The notes: generated by a model not told the origin, from the letters alone. DNA of 64,000 nucleotides from Ananas comosus (GCF_001540865.1 NC_033628.1:5726461-5790460); one strand, 5' to 3'; shown: positions 24,995 to 36,248, numbered from the stretch's first letter. Numbers and translations are program-made.

Positions 24995-27390
24995 TTTCGT
25001 CCTCGAAACTCAAATCTCATCTCAATTCGAGTTATCGAGAAACTGAGGGTAACAATGCACTTTTGCACTCCGGGGTGGCCTTTCTCTCATTGGAACTACC
25101 CAAAGGCCCACTACGGAGGATGTGAGACCAAACTCACTCACATTTGCTAAGCACAACACCAAATGTACATTACGGTTTCGTAAGTTTAGGTGGCAGCGTA
25201 AGCCGACACTCGACGACTCTACACGCTCCAACACCGCTTGCTACCGAATCTAGGGAGTATACTTCGATTCGATCACCGGCATTGTCTAAAAGCAATATCA
25301 TTGGTGCATCGACCCATCACAAGTGCTACCATCACAATCGGATTTTTGCTCTACTACGAGATGGCACACTTCTGCACATCACCAATCTTAATCCTCAAGA
25401 GAGCATATTCTCAAATCTCACGTGGCAATCCTATGTCCAAGTGTCTCCAAGAGACCACTTTACTTTCTCTTTCCTTCGCCACGGCTAATATCAATTTGTT
25501 CCAGCAACGAATTCACACGAACACTTTGTTCGCGAATCCAAGCTAACTCACTAACTGAGTTACCGGCCAAACAGCTCACCTCGACTTTCCATGGGTGGAC
25601 CAAAGGTCACCAACCATACGTAGGTCTATCGCCCAAACCTGTCTCAACACGTAGTGTCTCTCGCTTGCAAGCGTGGACCCAATCAACACTACTGGGCGAA
25701 ATTCTCACTTGGGAATTCGCACACACTCCGACTAGGAGGAACTATGACCCCAAACCACGTCAGGTCCTCGGGTTGGGTTACTACACACTCGGTGTGTCAT
25801 CAATCTCGTAATCCACACGTGGCATTCCACGCTCCCGGGTCTATGCTCGGACTACCGCCCTGACCAAAACTCTGCCTTATCCGTAGGTATCGGGCGGCTG
25901 TCACTCACAGCTGACTACGCCTGCCCAAAGGGCCCAGGCTCCACAGTTCACAAATGGTCCAGGCACGGGTCGTCCCCAAGCACTACCCGCCGTCATCGTC
26001 TTATACGACATACTCTATTGAGTTACACGTACCATTACCGGCTCCTAAGTGCCTAAGCACCTAGTGTGAGCCATCAGCCTTACGAGTGTTCCATGGCCCG
26101 CTTCACACTTAGCAACGCTAAAGTGCTACAGCCAACACACTCTCTCGGCTGAAGCAAATCCATACTCTACGAGTATCTACACTCGCACGTCGTACGCCTC
26201 TCTAACGCTCTACTCCGAATTCGAGCCTTAGGCACTTTTGCCCTAGCACATGGCCACACAAGCATGACTCAGCCATCTCAATTCGAGGCCGTAACTTGAT
26301 AATCAACCAACCACTCTTTCAGCAGTGATCCTGCTTTCACTGTTTAATCTACCGGAACTACATCCGAGACACTCAAATTGCTCGGTTATGCACAAGTATC
26401 ACGGCTCAACTCTCGCAACCAACTACCCGTTGTCTTGAGAGTCGCTTCACCGTTTCGTCTTTCCCACGAGTCTCACTTCCTGTCTAGAATCCACTACTAG
26501 CAATTTGCTAGTACCGTCTAACCCTCCATCTACTCCAGCAAGCGTTACACCCTCACGCGCAAGCATGCTCGGGTATTTACACTTATCCGTCACTTTGGTC
26601 CTTACTACATCGATGCATCGACGATAGCAAGCGACCACACGACTAATGCATGCAAGGTCCTTCGACCAAGGTCGCGTACTCACTGACGCTCGTTGCCCGC
26701 CGCGAACCCTCCGTCGTCACTTCCTCACCACTTGTTCTCTAGACCACTCTGTAGACTTCACATCCACAAACTGTCTCGGAGAGGAAGAGGCTACCTCCTA
26801 CAACGCGACCCTGCAATCGACCGCACGAATGCCTATCTCACCACGCAACGCACACTACGTGCTCGGTGAGAACTCCCACAATCCCGCATCTCAAGGAAGT
26901 CAATAAAGGCACCTCCGAGGTTCGAGATTGCGATTGGAATCAAGAAGGTGCATTGCCCCAAACTGGGCAATTTTGAGCTACGGGGACCGGTCCTTGCCCG
27001 AGAGACCGGTCCTCGGGAAACCGGTTCCTGCTGAGAGACCGGTTCCCGAGAGTGGCATTTCCGGGACTTAGCCAATTTTTCGCTTCTCGCCGATTTCGCA
27101 CACGGGGGGTGGGGGGGGGGAGACCGGTCACTCAGATCCAGGGACCGGTTGCATCAAGCAACCCCGCAACCATTGGCTACGGGGACCGGTTCCTCCCTGC
27201 CAGGGACCGGTCCCCGAGAGCAACTCCACCAAGTGCAGACCTTGCACTATTGCTCTCGTGGACTCCAACTCCAACGCACTTTTGGTGATTTAGACATCTT
27301 CGGCTTCTCCGAAGCCTACACACTCGACAATTAGTCGATTTCCGACGAAGTCAAATCCTCGGATTTCGAGAATCTACTTCCCCTACATAA
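24995..27390 (-). mobile_element. D element internal region without pol
   Basis: From about 25000 to 26620 this aligns in blocks with the matching regions of E (36698-39240) and C (46951-49000). Shared landmarks include CGCTCCAACACC, TCACTTGGGAATTCGCAC and CCTCGGGTTGGGT. No reverse transcriptase, integrase or RNase H motif appears. From about 26640 the order is scrambled. From 26935 to 27390 an ACCGGT-rich module resembles the end of LTR A. Confidence 0.5.
26984..27214. repeat. ACCGGT cluster in the D internal region
   Basis: Eight ACCGGT sites, mostly as GGGACCGGTYCC or GAGACCGGTYC. A G10 run interrupts the cluster at 27111-27120. Confidence 0.75.
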
Positions 27391-27790
27391 ACGACTTTAA
27401 CAATGCCCGGCCGAAATCTCCGCACAAGCAATTCGGCCATGCCCTCGTCATCCCGCACTACGTGTAGGATGCATTTCACGACACGGGAGAACTCCCGCTC
27501 GTATCGTCTCACGGTGCAGTTTACCTGCCACAGCTTCGGAAACTTATCCTGAAGCTTCCCTCTATCACCATCGGGGAAGTAAACGTAGGATACTAATCCC
27601 CGAACTCATCCCAGACCATCGGAGGCAGACCAGGCAATCGATTTCGTCGAATGCCTTTCTACCACACCCTTGCCGACTGCTTACAAGCAACGTACGGCTA
27701 GGTGTGCCCTGCCTCACGCTACAACGCATAGATCCCCCAAAGGGAGTCTTGCTCTCAGTTCGTCACCAGCAACTTGCCGGCATTGACTAC
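27391..27790 (-). pseudogene. Decayed gypsy gag core fragment
   Basis: The DNA matches the gag core of elements E (about 39900-40170) and C (about 49690-49960), for example 'cgaatgcctttctaccacac' versus 'cgaatgcctttccaccacac'. The reading frame is destroyed by many small indels. It lies 3' of the zinc-knuckle part of gag instead of 5', so it belongs to another element copy or a rearranged one. Confidence 0.5.
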
Positions 27791-27969
27791 TCACCAATCC
27801 CCTTTAGGTAGGCGACATACTACCACGACTTATGCATGCTGGGGGGGGTAACTACACTGACCTGCGTCCTGGTTTCTACTATACGAACATGTAAATAGTA
27901 GTAAAAGACCACAAATAAAATGCATGCAATTGCTTAAATTGCTTCTTGCTAGAATGTATGATTGCTTAA
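27791..27969. other. Junction DNA and gag 3' flank
   Basis: Short non-coding stretch. The part next to 27970 (AAATGCATGCAATTGC, then TTAAATCATACC) matches the sequence that follows gag in elements E and C. Confidence 0.45.
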
Positions 27970-28667
27970 TTAAATCATACCTGCGGTGACATCACCAACA
28001 GCAGCAGGTTCCTCGACTTCAGCCGCGTATCCAGGGCCGCTTGGTGCTCCCTGAATGTCCTCCGGTCGCTCGACCACCCCAAGCTCTCCAGACCGCGCCA
28101 CAAGCTGCACATCCACCATCTGACCCGGAGAGGTGAAAGTCGTCACTGTCGGCGGGAGTCGTCCATCGCCCAAGGGGCAATCATATTTCACGTGGCCAGA
28201 CTGCCCACAACGAAAACACCTTCCCTCTCGCAGTGCATACCGCCGCGCCTGGTGGGATCCTCCACAAATCACACACCCTGCAGATACGGCAGTAGCAGAC
28301 GGAACTCCTCCGAACTGCCGCTGGATCTCTGGGGCGGATGCAACTGACGGGCAGGTGGCACTCCTTCCGCGCACTGACGGGCCATATGTCCCGCCCGACC
28401 ACACTTGAAGCACCGTCCCGCCCGATCCTTACAAGTCGCTGCGCGATGCTCTCTACCGCAGATAACGCACCGCATAGGTCCTTGTCTAATAGACCGCCCT
28501 TTTTGGTACTTCGGGGCTTTTTTGGAACTAGACTGTTCCCCCGAACCACCACCAGACCGTTTCTTCACTCCACTCTCCTTGAACGCCTCGCGTTCCTGTC
28601 TCACTTCCCCAGCTGCCGCATCGAGTATCGTAGGACCCGAAGCCGCCAGAGGGACACTAGATTGCAA
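27970..28667 (-). pseudogene. Gypsy gag C-terminal part with two zinc-knuckle pairs
   Basis: Two overlapping minus-strand frames, 28667-28269 and 28413-27970, together encode the nucleocapsid end of a gag protein. The first contains CVICGREHRAATC followed by CFKCGRAGHMARQC. The second contains CVICGGSHQARRY followed by CFRCGQSGHVKYDC. Each set has a short Cys/His knuckle and then a canonical CX2CX4HX4C knuckle. One frameshift between about 28270 and 28413 separates the sets. The last Cys of the second short knuckle is Tyr. The product ends DVTAGMI, like the gag ends of E and C. The N-terminal and core parts are missing because LTR F resumes at 28668. Confidence 0.75.
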
Positions 28668-29279
28668 GTGACTACAAGCAATCGGAGAGCGATTCGAGGT
28701 GGGTTGTGTTTACCGAAGCGACTAGGTCGCCTCCATGTCAAAGTGGAGCTTGAATTCATATTGATGCATATTATGGTAGTTGTAGCATTTCGGATGCATA
28801 GATGCTAAAGATATATAAACTGCCATTAGATAAAGACATGGACTAGAAATGCTAAGTGGATTGTATGTGCAGGTTAATATTATGATAACCATGCTAGTTG
28901 ATGATTGCATAATGATGCATTGAGAATATATGCTAGAGGATAGATTCATGTTGGTATATATATGCATAGTGGAATAAATGCTAGCTACATGTTAGCATTG
29001 TGAGATCATGTTAGGGAGCATGCATATGGACATATTGTTGATTATGTTAGATAAGATGCATGTTAGCTTTGTAAACTTGATGTGGACAATTAGGATGTCA
29101 AATAGATCAAGTGGCATTGAACCTAGTGTTAATAAACATAGGTTGGACATGAATGACATTGAACCTAGTGTTAGTAAACATAGGTTGGAATCACGAGTAG
29201 TATTAAACTTAGTGTTAATGAATATAGGTTGAGAATTGAACCTAGAGTCAAGTAAACCTAGGTTGTGTGATAGGGGCAT
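28668..29279 (+). mobile_element. LTR F, right part
   Basis: The first about 460 bp are the inverted counterpart of 34943-35425, with few mismatches. It then continues with repeats of a CCTAGTGTTAATAAACATAGG type. It is cut at 29279, where a D-family LTR start (TGTCACGCCCCG) follows. With 20741-21680 it forms one interrupted LTR in + orientation. Confidence 0.65.
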
Positions 29280-29527
29280 TGTCACGCCCCGAGACCTCTA
29301 CCGATTTGGTCCGGTTCGGTCGCGTCGAACAGACGCCGAGCGGACAGCATCTCCCCTGTCCGCCGAAGGCTAAACAACCAGATCATGTACAAGAATTTGC
29401 CCAGGTAATGAAATTCTATACATACATAATCAACGAAGGGCACAACAAGTGCCAACAACTAAGAGCAAGAATCCACAAGCATACACAAGTGAAATAAAGA
29501 GAGTATTACTAACTATTACATCATTTG
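29280..29527 (-). mobile_element. D-family LTR end fragment
   Basis: It starts TGTCACGCCCCGAGACC. The following 'acatacataatcaacg' and 'gtgccaacaactaagag' segments match the start of D copy 2 near 22460-22510, so it supplies the LTR terminus missing there. No primer-binding site precedes it. It is cut near 29527 by the gag of element G. Confidence 0.5.
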
Positions 29528-29530
29528 CGT

Positions 29531-30445
29531 TCAATTACAAGTGAAGGCTGTCTTGGTTAATGAAGTATTGAATAACCTTAACTTTAAAAAAGGATCTGCC
29601 GCTCCTTCGCGGCATTGGGCTGTAAATTGAGCGACGTGTTCGACCGTATTTTCGGTCTCATCTCCCGAAAATTTGTCAAATTTCCAATTTGCCGGATATG
29701 AGTGTTCTATATCTATATTAGCAGGATATGGTGATCTGAATATAGGCCGTATTGCCGGCCTTGTGCCTACTCCGAAAGTATTCCGGATCGCTTCTTCTAT
29801 TTGCGCATATATCTCATTATTAATCCCCTGTATGGGGACTTGCGCTGGCACTGGATTCGGTGGTTGTTGAACCCCGAGATTCTGTACTAGGGGATTAACC
29901 CCTTGTGCATTCGGAGCCTGCCCCGTAGCCCCTACGTTTTGGGGCTGGTAGGTTGCAAGTGGAGGGGGTGGAGGTAATCCCCAAGCCACTTCCGGCTGTT
30001 GATCGGTGTTTCCAACAACCGGTCTGTAAGCCGCTTGATATTGTGCCCCCTGGTATTGGGGCTGACCAACTACCAGTGTTCCTGGATTTTGTAACACCAG
30101 CGTTATCACAGGCGCTTGAAGGCCTGCTATCGGCTGTTCGTTCCGAGTTAACAACTGCCCTATTCGGGCTATGTTCTCGTTAGAAGCCGTGATTGCGGTC
30201 AGAACGGCATCCAGCCGTGCGGTACTTGCGTGACTATTTTGGTCCAAAGTCTGTAGGACCCGAGTCATTTGGCCAAGTGCTTGGGTCAAACTAGGCTCCT
30301 GTTGGCCAGATTGACCACTGGTCTCACCTTCAACCGGTAAAACTGCTTGGCGCTCCACAGCGTTCTCTGAATTACTGGGTTGTTCACTCCCAGAATTTCT
30401 GGGAATAGCCCTATTACGGAGATTCATGGCGTTGTCATCAGCCAT
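29531..30445 (-). pseudogene. Element G gag, truncated
   Basis: The ORF is open from the ATG at 30445 (MADDNAMNLRNRAIPRNS) to a stop at 29531, about 304 codons. The N-terminal half is Gln/Pro-rich and low in complexity. The end carries the start of a Retrotrans_gag domain: WKFDKFSGDE, then TVEHVAQFTAQC, then DPFLKLRLFNTSLTKTAF. This form differs from the gags of C, D and E and resembles non-chromoviral gypsy gags. The remaining gag domain and all of pol are absent because the element is cut at about 29530. Confidence 0.75.
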
Positions 30446-30484
30446 ACTATATATATATAAATGCAAATTTACCTCAAAAGCGAG

Positions 30485-30507
30485 TCCCACTGGGCGTGCC
30501 AAAAAAT
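30485..30507 (-). other. Primer-binding region of element G
   Basis: On the minus strand TTTTTGGCACGCCCAGTGGG follows directly after the LTR end CAACA. The motif TTGGCACGCCCAGTGGGAC is common at this position in plant gypsy elements. I do not assign the tRNA. Confidence 0.5.
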
Positions 30508-30824
30508 TGTTGGGTGCCGAACGTCCCGACCCTTGACCCGGTCAATAATTCTCCTCGAGAAGATCGTCGGGATGCGAGACGGCTGCGGATTATGACCCTC
30601 GAAATATGCGCCCACAGAGGATCAAGCAATTAGGCCGATGAGGGATCAAATCAGCCGGGTTCGAAACCCTCCGCAGTAAATTCGCTTCGGCAGGATGAGC
30701 CGAATGGAGAGGGGAAGCCCAGAATTCGACTAAGAAACGAGCCGAATGGCCACACAACTTGTGATCTGATCGGCAGGAAGAGCCGAAGATGACTTTCTAT
30801 TGAATAGCAAAAGGAAATACACAA

Positions 30825-30911
30825 GCAGGGGAGTGATGCCCGTAGGACAGACAGACTCTAAGTATGGGAACAGGGGAGTGATGCCCGTAGGGCAGACAGA
30901 CTCCGAGTATG
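30825..30911. repeat. 46-bp tandem repeat in LTR G
   Basis: Two units start at 30825 and 30871 with CAGGGGAGTGATGCCCGTAG, nearly identical. The Copia element inserted at the end of the second unit. Confidence 0.8.
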
Positions 30912-31141
30912 TGTTACGATATATTTTATCTATATTAGGATGTTACGATATATTAGGATATTGTGTATTATTGCCTTATATAGAGTAGTATCATTGCCTT
31001 CTATAGAGTAGGATTATATAGTATGTAATCCTAGTTATACTCCGACTATTGTAGTCATTGTTACTATAGTAAGACAATCTCTTGTACTATATATATTCAT
31101 TAATACAACTCAAGAGGGTATGCACTTTAGCCCTTCTTTCA
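30912..31141 (+). repeat. Copia 5' LTR
   Basis: It runs from TGTTACGATATATT to CTTCTTTCA, with an internal repeat of GTTACGATATATT near its start. It is 230 bp, the same length as the 3' copy. Confidence 0.95.
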
Positions 31142-31153
31142 TGGTATCAGAGC
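31142..31153 (+). other. Copia primer-binding site
   Basis: TGGTATCAGAGC directly follows the LTR and is complementary to the 3' end of initiator methionine tRNA, as usual in plant Copia elements. Confidence 0.95.
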
Positions 31154-31256
31154 GGGAACCCTAATGTGGGGATATCGATCCATAGCCACCATCCACCATT
31201 AATCTCACCTTTTTCTATAGGTGTCTTTTCTTTTGGTTTTCTATCTTCCCAATATT

Positions 31257-31348
31257 GCTACAGTACTGCTACAGTATCATCGCTACAGTACTGGCGCTAC
31301 AGTAACAGCGCTACAGTAACAGCGCTACAGTATTTCTGCTACAGTATT
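31257..31348. repeat. GCTACAGTA repeats in the Copia leader
   Basis: Seven copies of GCTACAGTA, spaced 11-14 bp, in the untranslated leader between primer site and gag. GTACTG/CAGTAC parts can pair. The function is unknown. Confidence 0.85.
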
Positions 31349-31575
31349 TTCAGCCTTTCTGTGATTTCTCTTTGCTCCTCTGGTGCCGCTCGGACTGTCC
31401 TACTGTTGGTTGCTCGTATCGCTCGGTTCTTTCCTTGGTGCGGTCGATCTTATTTGGTGATAAGTGGTTCCTCTCATGTGGTAGAATTCAGGTTTTTTTT
31501 TTATTCACATCCGCTACATTCCGATTTATCTTTCTTTCTTATCTAGTGGTGGATCCTTATCTTAAGGTAGTAAAC

Positions 31576-33186
31576 ATGTCTTCTTCTACCTCAAATTTGC
31601 CAATTGTTAATATCAAAACTCTCATACCACTAGAACTCACCGATTCTACATATCTTGTGTGGAAACAAGTCTTTCTTAATGTTCTAGAAAGTTTTGATGT
31701 TACAAAACATGTGGACGGAACTAGTGTTGTGCCTTCTCAGACTATCGATACTGCTGATAAGAAGGAGGTTATAAATCCTGAATATGTGAGTTGGAAAAAG
31801 AACGATACTACTATACTTTCATGGATTAATGCCACTTTATCTCTTAGCATATTACATATGGTTGTTTCTAGCTCACCTAAAACTGCATATGATGCTTGGA
31901 GAATTATTGAGGCATATTTTCTTGATAAGACTGCTTCCACGGCTTTTTCTCTAAAATCTGAATTGCGGAGCATCAAGAAAGGCTCAATGAGCATGAGTGA
32001 TTACATGCAAAAGATCAAGACGATTGGTAATGCTCTTCAGGCGATTGGTGAAATCGAGTCAGACCATAATTTGGTCATGACTGTTCTTCTAGGGCTACCT
32101 GAGGAATATCGAGGTTTTGTTAGTGCTCTAAACACACACAGAAATAAGCCAACTTTTGAACAACTTCGTCCACTCTTGATGCAAGAAGAAACAGAAGTTC
32201 AGCGTCGCACTAGTGTGACTACGTCCTCTGCTATTCCCACTATTGACAGTGAAGCTCTTTATGCCAATCGTGGACGTGGTAATCGTGGAGGCCGTGGAGG
32301 TAGATATCGTGGAGGCCGAGGACAACGTGGTAGACACTATTCTGGTCGTGGATCTCCTGAAATCTACCCACAGTCTCAACCCAATTATCCTCAACAATCT
32401 TACACTCCAAATCAACAACCATATATTCCTAAGTCCGGCATACAATGTCAGATATGTGGAAAGTTCAATCATTCTGCTCTTCAGTGCAGACAACGCTTCA
32501 ATCATTCTTTCGCTGCTGATGAAGTTCCTCAGACCTTTGCTGCTATGAACCTTCACGAACCCGGTGAGGAAGTCTGGTATCCGGATACCGGAGCATCAAA
32601 TCATATAACCGCAAACTCTGGTATTCTCTCATCTTCTAAACCTTATAGTGGGCATGAAAAAATTCTTGTTGATAATGGAAATTTACTTGATATTACTCAG
32701 ACAGGTGAAACTCAATTGAATACATCTTCTAACTCTTTTGCTCTAAAAAATGTTCTTGCTGTTCCTACTATTAAGAGAAATTTACTTTCAGTGCGTAAAT
32801 TCTGTCAAGATAATAATTCTCTTTTTGAATTTGACTCTACTAGTTTCTCTGTGAAGGACAAGGAAACAGGGAAGGAGCTTCTTCGATGTCCTAGCTCGGG
32901 AACATCACTTTATCCAATTTCTTCTAGACTTGCAAGTCTAGGGAATAAGCAACAACTAGCTCTTATTGCATCTAGATTTAGTGGAGATGTCTGGCATAGA
33001 TGGTTAGGTCATCCTAGTCTTCCTGTTCTTTCTACATTTATTAAAAATAATAAAATTATTTCTGATTCTGCACTGAAATTATCTGTCTGCAATGCTTGTA
33101 ATATGGGAAAACATGTTAAACTCTCATTTCATGATTCAGAATCTCAATCTGCTTTTCCTTTTCATATTATTCATTCTGATGTTTGA
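31576..33186 (+). CDS. Copia gag-protease ORF, fused to the start of integrase
   Basis: I chose the ATG at 31576 (MSSSTSNLPIVN), although the frame is open from 31372. Gag, a UBN2-type retrotransposon domain, covers about residues 10-220. An Arg/Gly-rich stretch follows (about 235-255, RGRGNRGGRGGRYRGG). The zinc knuckle CQICGKFNHSALQC is near residues 293-306. The aspartic protease motif WYPDTGASNH is near residues 335-344. The GAG-pre-integrase segment contains WHRWLGH and CNACNMGKH. The frame ends HSDV followed by TGA at 33184-33186, exactly where the DDE integrase core should begin. Gag and protease look intact. Confidence 0.9.
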   Translation: MSSSTSNLPIVNIKTLIPLELTDSTYLVWKQVFLNVLESFDVTKHVDGTSVVPSQTIDTADKKEVINPEYVSWKKNDTTILSWINATLSLSILHMVVSSSPKTAYDAWRIIEAYFLDKTASTAFSLKSELRSIKKGSMSMSDYMQKIKTIGNALQAIGEIESDHNLVMTVLLGLPEEYRGFVSALNTHRNKPTFEQLRPLLMQEETEVQRRTSVTTSSAIPTIDSEALYANRGRGNRGGRGGRYRGGRGQRGRHYSGRGSPEIYPQSQPNYPQQSYTPNQQPYIPKSGIQCQICGKFNHSALQCRQRFNHSFAADEVPQTFAAMNLHEPGEEVWYPDTGASNHITANSGILSSSKPYSGHEKILVDNGNLLDITQTGETQLNTSSNSFALKNVLAVPTIKRNLLSVRKFCQDNNSLFEFDSTSFSVKDKETGKELLRCPSSGTSLYPISSRLASLGNKQQLALIASRFSGDVWHRWLGHPSLPVLSTFIKNNKIISDSALKLSVCNACNMGKHVKLSFHDSESQSAFPFHIIHSDV

Positions 33187-34344
33187 CAACCACCTGGCTT
33201 TGTGCATCCTTCGCTTCCTAGTCACGTTTGCCGTCTACGTAAAGCGATATATGGTCTCAAACAAGCTTCTCGGGCTTGGTTTCAGCGCTTCACTTCTTTT
33301 CTTTCTGAGATTGGTTTTGTTGGCAGCACTGCTGATCCCTCAATGTTTGTTTGTCATTCTTCCTCTGGCACTCCTGTTCTCCTCTTGTATGTTGATGATA
33401 TTATTGTCACCAGCAGTTCCTCATCTCTTCTCGATGCTCTCATCGTTACTTTACAACGCGAATTTGCCATGAAGGATCTCGGACCGCTGCATTATTTTTT
33501 GGGTATTGAGGTTCATCGTTCTCGTTCTCCATCTGGTCTTCATCTATCTCAACAAAAATATGCGCATCAATTGCTTCAGCGACATGGTTTTCTTGACAGT
33601 AAGCCTGTTTCTACTCCTCTTTCGCCAACATCTTGTCTCTCTTCCCATGAAGGGCATCTTCTTGAGGATCTATACACTTATCGTCAGATCGTTGGTGCTC
33701 TCCAGTATCTTACTTTCACCAGACCGGACATTTCATATGCCGTCAACTCTGTTGCCCAGTATCTTTATACACCTCGTGAACCACACATGCAAGCGGTCAA
33801 ACGTATTCTGCGTTATATTCGGGGGACGCTGACTTATGGCCTTCCTATCTCTCGTTGCGACAATTCTTCTCTTGTGGCCTTCGCTGATGCTGATTGGGCT
33901 GGTTGCCCCGATACACGTCGCTCTACTTCTAGATATTGCATTTTTCTTGGGCCAAATCTTATCTCCTGGTCCGCTAAGAAACAACCCACCATTTCTCGTT
34001 CTAGTTCTGAAGCAGAGTATCGTGCTGTAGCCTACACACTTGCTGAGACAGTCTGGATTCGTCGTCTCCTTCGTGACCTTCGTGTTTTCTTATGGCGCTC
34101 TATCAGTATTTATTGCGATAATCTCAGCACCACCTACCTTGCGGCCAGTCCTGTTCTCCATGCTCGCACGAAGCACATTGAACTTGATCATCAATTTTTG
34201 CGGAAAAAAGTTCAGTCTGGTGATTTGGCCTTAATTCATATCCCTTCTGACAAGCAACTTGCCGACATTTTCACCAAGCCCCTGACATCCTCTCGGTTTT
34301 CGATATTGCGGCTTAATCTTCACATCCGACCACCGGATGCTTAG
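33187..34344 (+). pseudogene. Copia reverse transcriptase (C-terminal part) and RNase H
   Basis: It is in the same frame as the gag-protease ORF, separated only by the TGA at 33184. It begins QPPGFVHP, inside the RT domain. Present: LRKAIYGLKQASRAW, the catalytic YVDD motif (LLLYVDDIIV), DLGPLHYFLGIEV, then RNase H with ADADWAGC, SSEAEYRA and IYCDN. The C-terminal DIFTKPL motif precedes the stop. The integrase core and the first part of RT are missing, and no start codon lies before the RT-derived sequence except a Met inside a later motif. An enzyme from this copy is very unlikely to work. Confidence 0.9.
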
Positions 34345-34347
34345 CTT

Positions 34348-34356
34348 GCGGGGGGA
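34348..34356 (+). other. Copia polypurine tract
   Basis: GCGGGGGGA immediately precedes the 3' LTR. Confidence 0.8.
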
Positions 34357-34586
34357 TGTTACGATATATTTTATCTATATTAGGATGTTACGATATATTA
34401 GGATATTGTGTATTATTGCCTTATATAGAGTAGTATCATTGCCTTCTATAGAGTAGGATTATATAGTATGTAATCCTAGTTATACTCTTACTATAGTGGT
34501 CATTGTTACTATAGTAAGACAATCTCTTGTACTATATATATTCATTAATACAACTCAAGAGGGTATGCACTTTAGCACTTCTTTCA
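34357..34586 (+). repeat. Copia 3' LTR
   Basis: 230 bp, differing from the 5' LTR at five positions: four clustered near 34489-34501 and one near the right end. Confidence 0.95.
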
Positions 34587-36248
34587 GTATGGAAAATTAC
34601 ATGAACTACTCCTAAGGAAAGCAGTAAATGCGAGAATAGAAAGATGCAGAAAAATAAAGGTGGTCTTTTGTGCGCAGGGACGAAGACCCTTTTTAAGAGT
34701 ATCGTATGCCTATTTATAGAACCGCCTTTGCGTCAGTTATCGCTCTTGCACGATCAGCCACTATCTCCTGATTCGTAGGACCACCTTCGGCCGATCGGAA
34801 CCGCTCGTAACTGCTAGCGGTTGTTATAACTCCTCGATCCAGTGCGGCTTGTATGTGTCCGGTGTACTCTAGGTCTGCCGTTTTAGCTGTCTTACGGATA
34901 TGGACCCGGTATGCCAGCTGTTCGCGCCTAACTGGCTCAACACTATGTTTATTAACACTAGATTCAATGCCACTCGATCTATTTGACATCCTAATTGTCC
35001 ACATCGACTTTACAAAGCTAATATGCATCTTATCTAACATAATCAACAATATGTCCATATGCATGCTCCCTAACATGATCTCACAATGCTAACATGTAGC
35101 TAGCATTTATTCCACTATGCATATATATACCAACATGAATCTATCCTCTAGCATATATTCTCAATGCATCATTATGCAATCATCAACTAGCATGGTTATC
35201 ATAATATTAACCTGCACATACAATCCACTTAGCATTTCTAGTCCATATCTTTATCTAATGGCAGTTTATATATCTTTAGCATCTATGCATCCGAAATGCT
35301 ACAACTACCATAATATGCATCAATATGAATTCAAGCACCACTTTGATATGGAAGCGACCTAGTCGCTTCAGTAAACGCAACCCACCTCGAATCGCTCTCC
35401 GATTGCTTGTAGTCACTTGCAATCGTCCTCCCGCGGCACCCGTTGCCCGGTTCTGCCCGAACTCACACTCGACCACCAAACAGCCACCAATCCACAATCC
35501 GAAAATTAAAGGTCTATAACTTGATGCCACGATGCTCCGGATCCATTCTCGTGATTTTTGGACGTCGTCTCGGCCCTTCAGGCGGAAACGAAGCCGAAAC
35601 GTCCGTTTCTTCAATATCTTCGCGTAGACTCGACGAATCATCAAATCGACTTTGCCAACGCGTCGAAAATACCTTCAATTAGATTTACAAATGGTCAATT
35701 TACATTTAAACCCATCTAGGACAAAAGCCCAATTTTGGTGCCCTAGCAATGTCCTTTGCTCAATCCTTGATTTTGATCTCTAGAACAAACAGAAGAGAGC
35801 TTGTTCAACATCTAGAAGCTCATCTAGAAGCATCTAAATCATTCTTTGGGTGTTTAGAACAAACCCTAGAATCCACCATGAGAGCACTTGAGCAAACATG
35901 GTTTTCTACGTGTTCTATAGTCTCTACGAGATTTCTACACATGCAAGAAGATCAAATCTAAAAGATTTGTAGCATAAAACCAAGCCCTAACATCAATCTC
36001 ACAAGAAATCTCACCTAGGCCCATGAACTCAACAAGTTCCTCCTTGTAGGTGTGCTCTAGATCCTCCCAAATCTCCAAAACCTCCAAATCCTCCTCTTGA
36101 TCTCCTCCAAAATCCACCTTGGAGCATGTTTTTAGAGATAGAGAGGGAGAGAAATGGGGTTGGGGTGTTTTGGCTTGCTATGAACAAGAGGGGGAGAGGT
36201 GTTGGGGCCTTTTACAAGTTGTAACAATAGCCAAAAGGCCCTCCCAAT

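Larger units (their letters stand above)
30912..34586 (+). mobile_element. Copia retrotransposon with internal pol deletion, 3,675 bp
   Basis: It has 230-bp LTRs, a Met-tRNA primer site, a polypurine tract and a perfect 5-bp TSD, GTATG (30907-30911 and 34587-34591). The LTRs differ at 5 positions by hand count, so the insertion is fairly young. Gag and protease are present, but most of integrase and the N-terminal RT segment are deleted. The short LTR and the protein sequence suggest the Ale/Retrofit group (inference). Confidence 0.95.
30508..34942 (-). mobile_element. LTR of element G, split by a Copia insertion
   Basis: The ends are TGTTGGGTGCCG (30508) and GGCTCAACA (34942), inverted TGTTG/CAACA termini. 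Without the Copia element and one TSD copy the LTR is 755 bp. It is the 5' LTR of the minus-strand element whose gag lies at 29531-30445. The right flank CTATG lies inside LTR F'; the matching left TSD is lost because G is truncated. Confidence 0.6.

Noticed and set aside
25144..25488. Antisense ORF alike in elements D, E (36880-37040) and C (47115-47494), considered as a conserved extra gene
   Set aside because: The frame is open in all three and alignable. However, in the segment compared between C and E, changes fall about equally on codon positions 1, 2 and 3, as expected for DNA relatedness without protein selection.
26984..27214. Regular palindromes considered as a CRISPR-like array
   Set aside because: Repeats are too short, imperfect and unevenly spaced, there are no cas genes, and the sequence is a plant nuclear repeat.
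31372..31575. Start of the Copia gag ORF at the first ATG (31372)
   Set aside because: The 68 codons before 31576 do not resemble gag. The Met at 31576 begins the conserved N-terminus, so the upstream part is leader.
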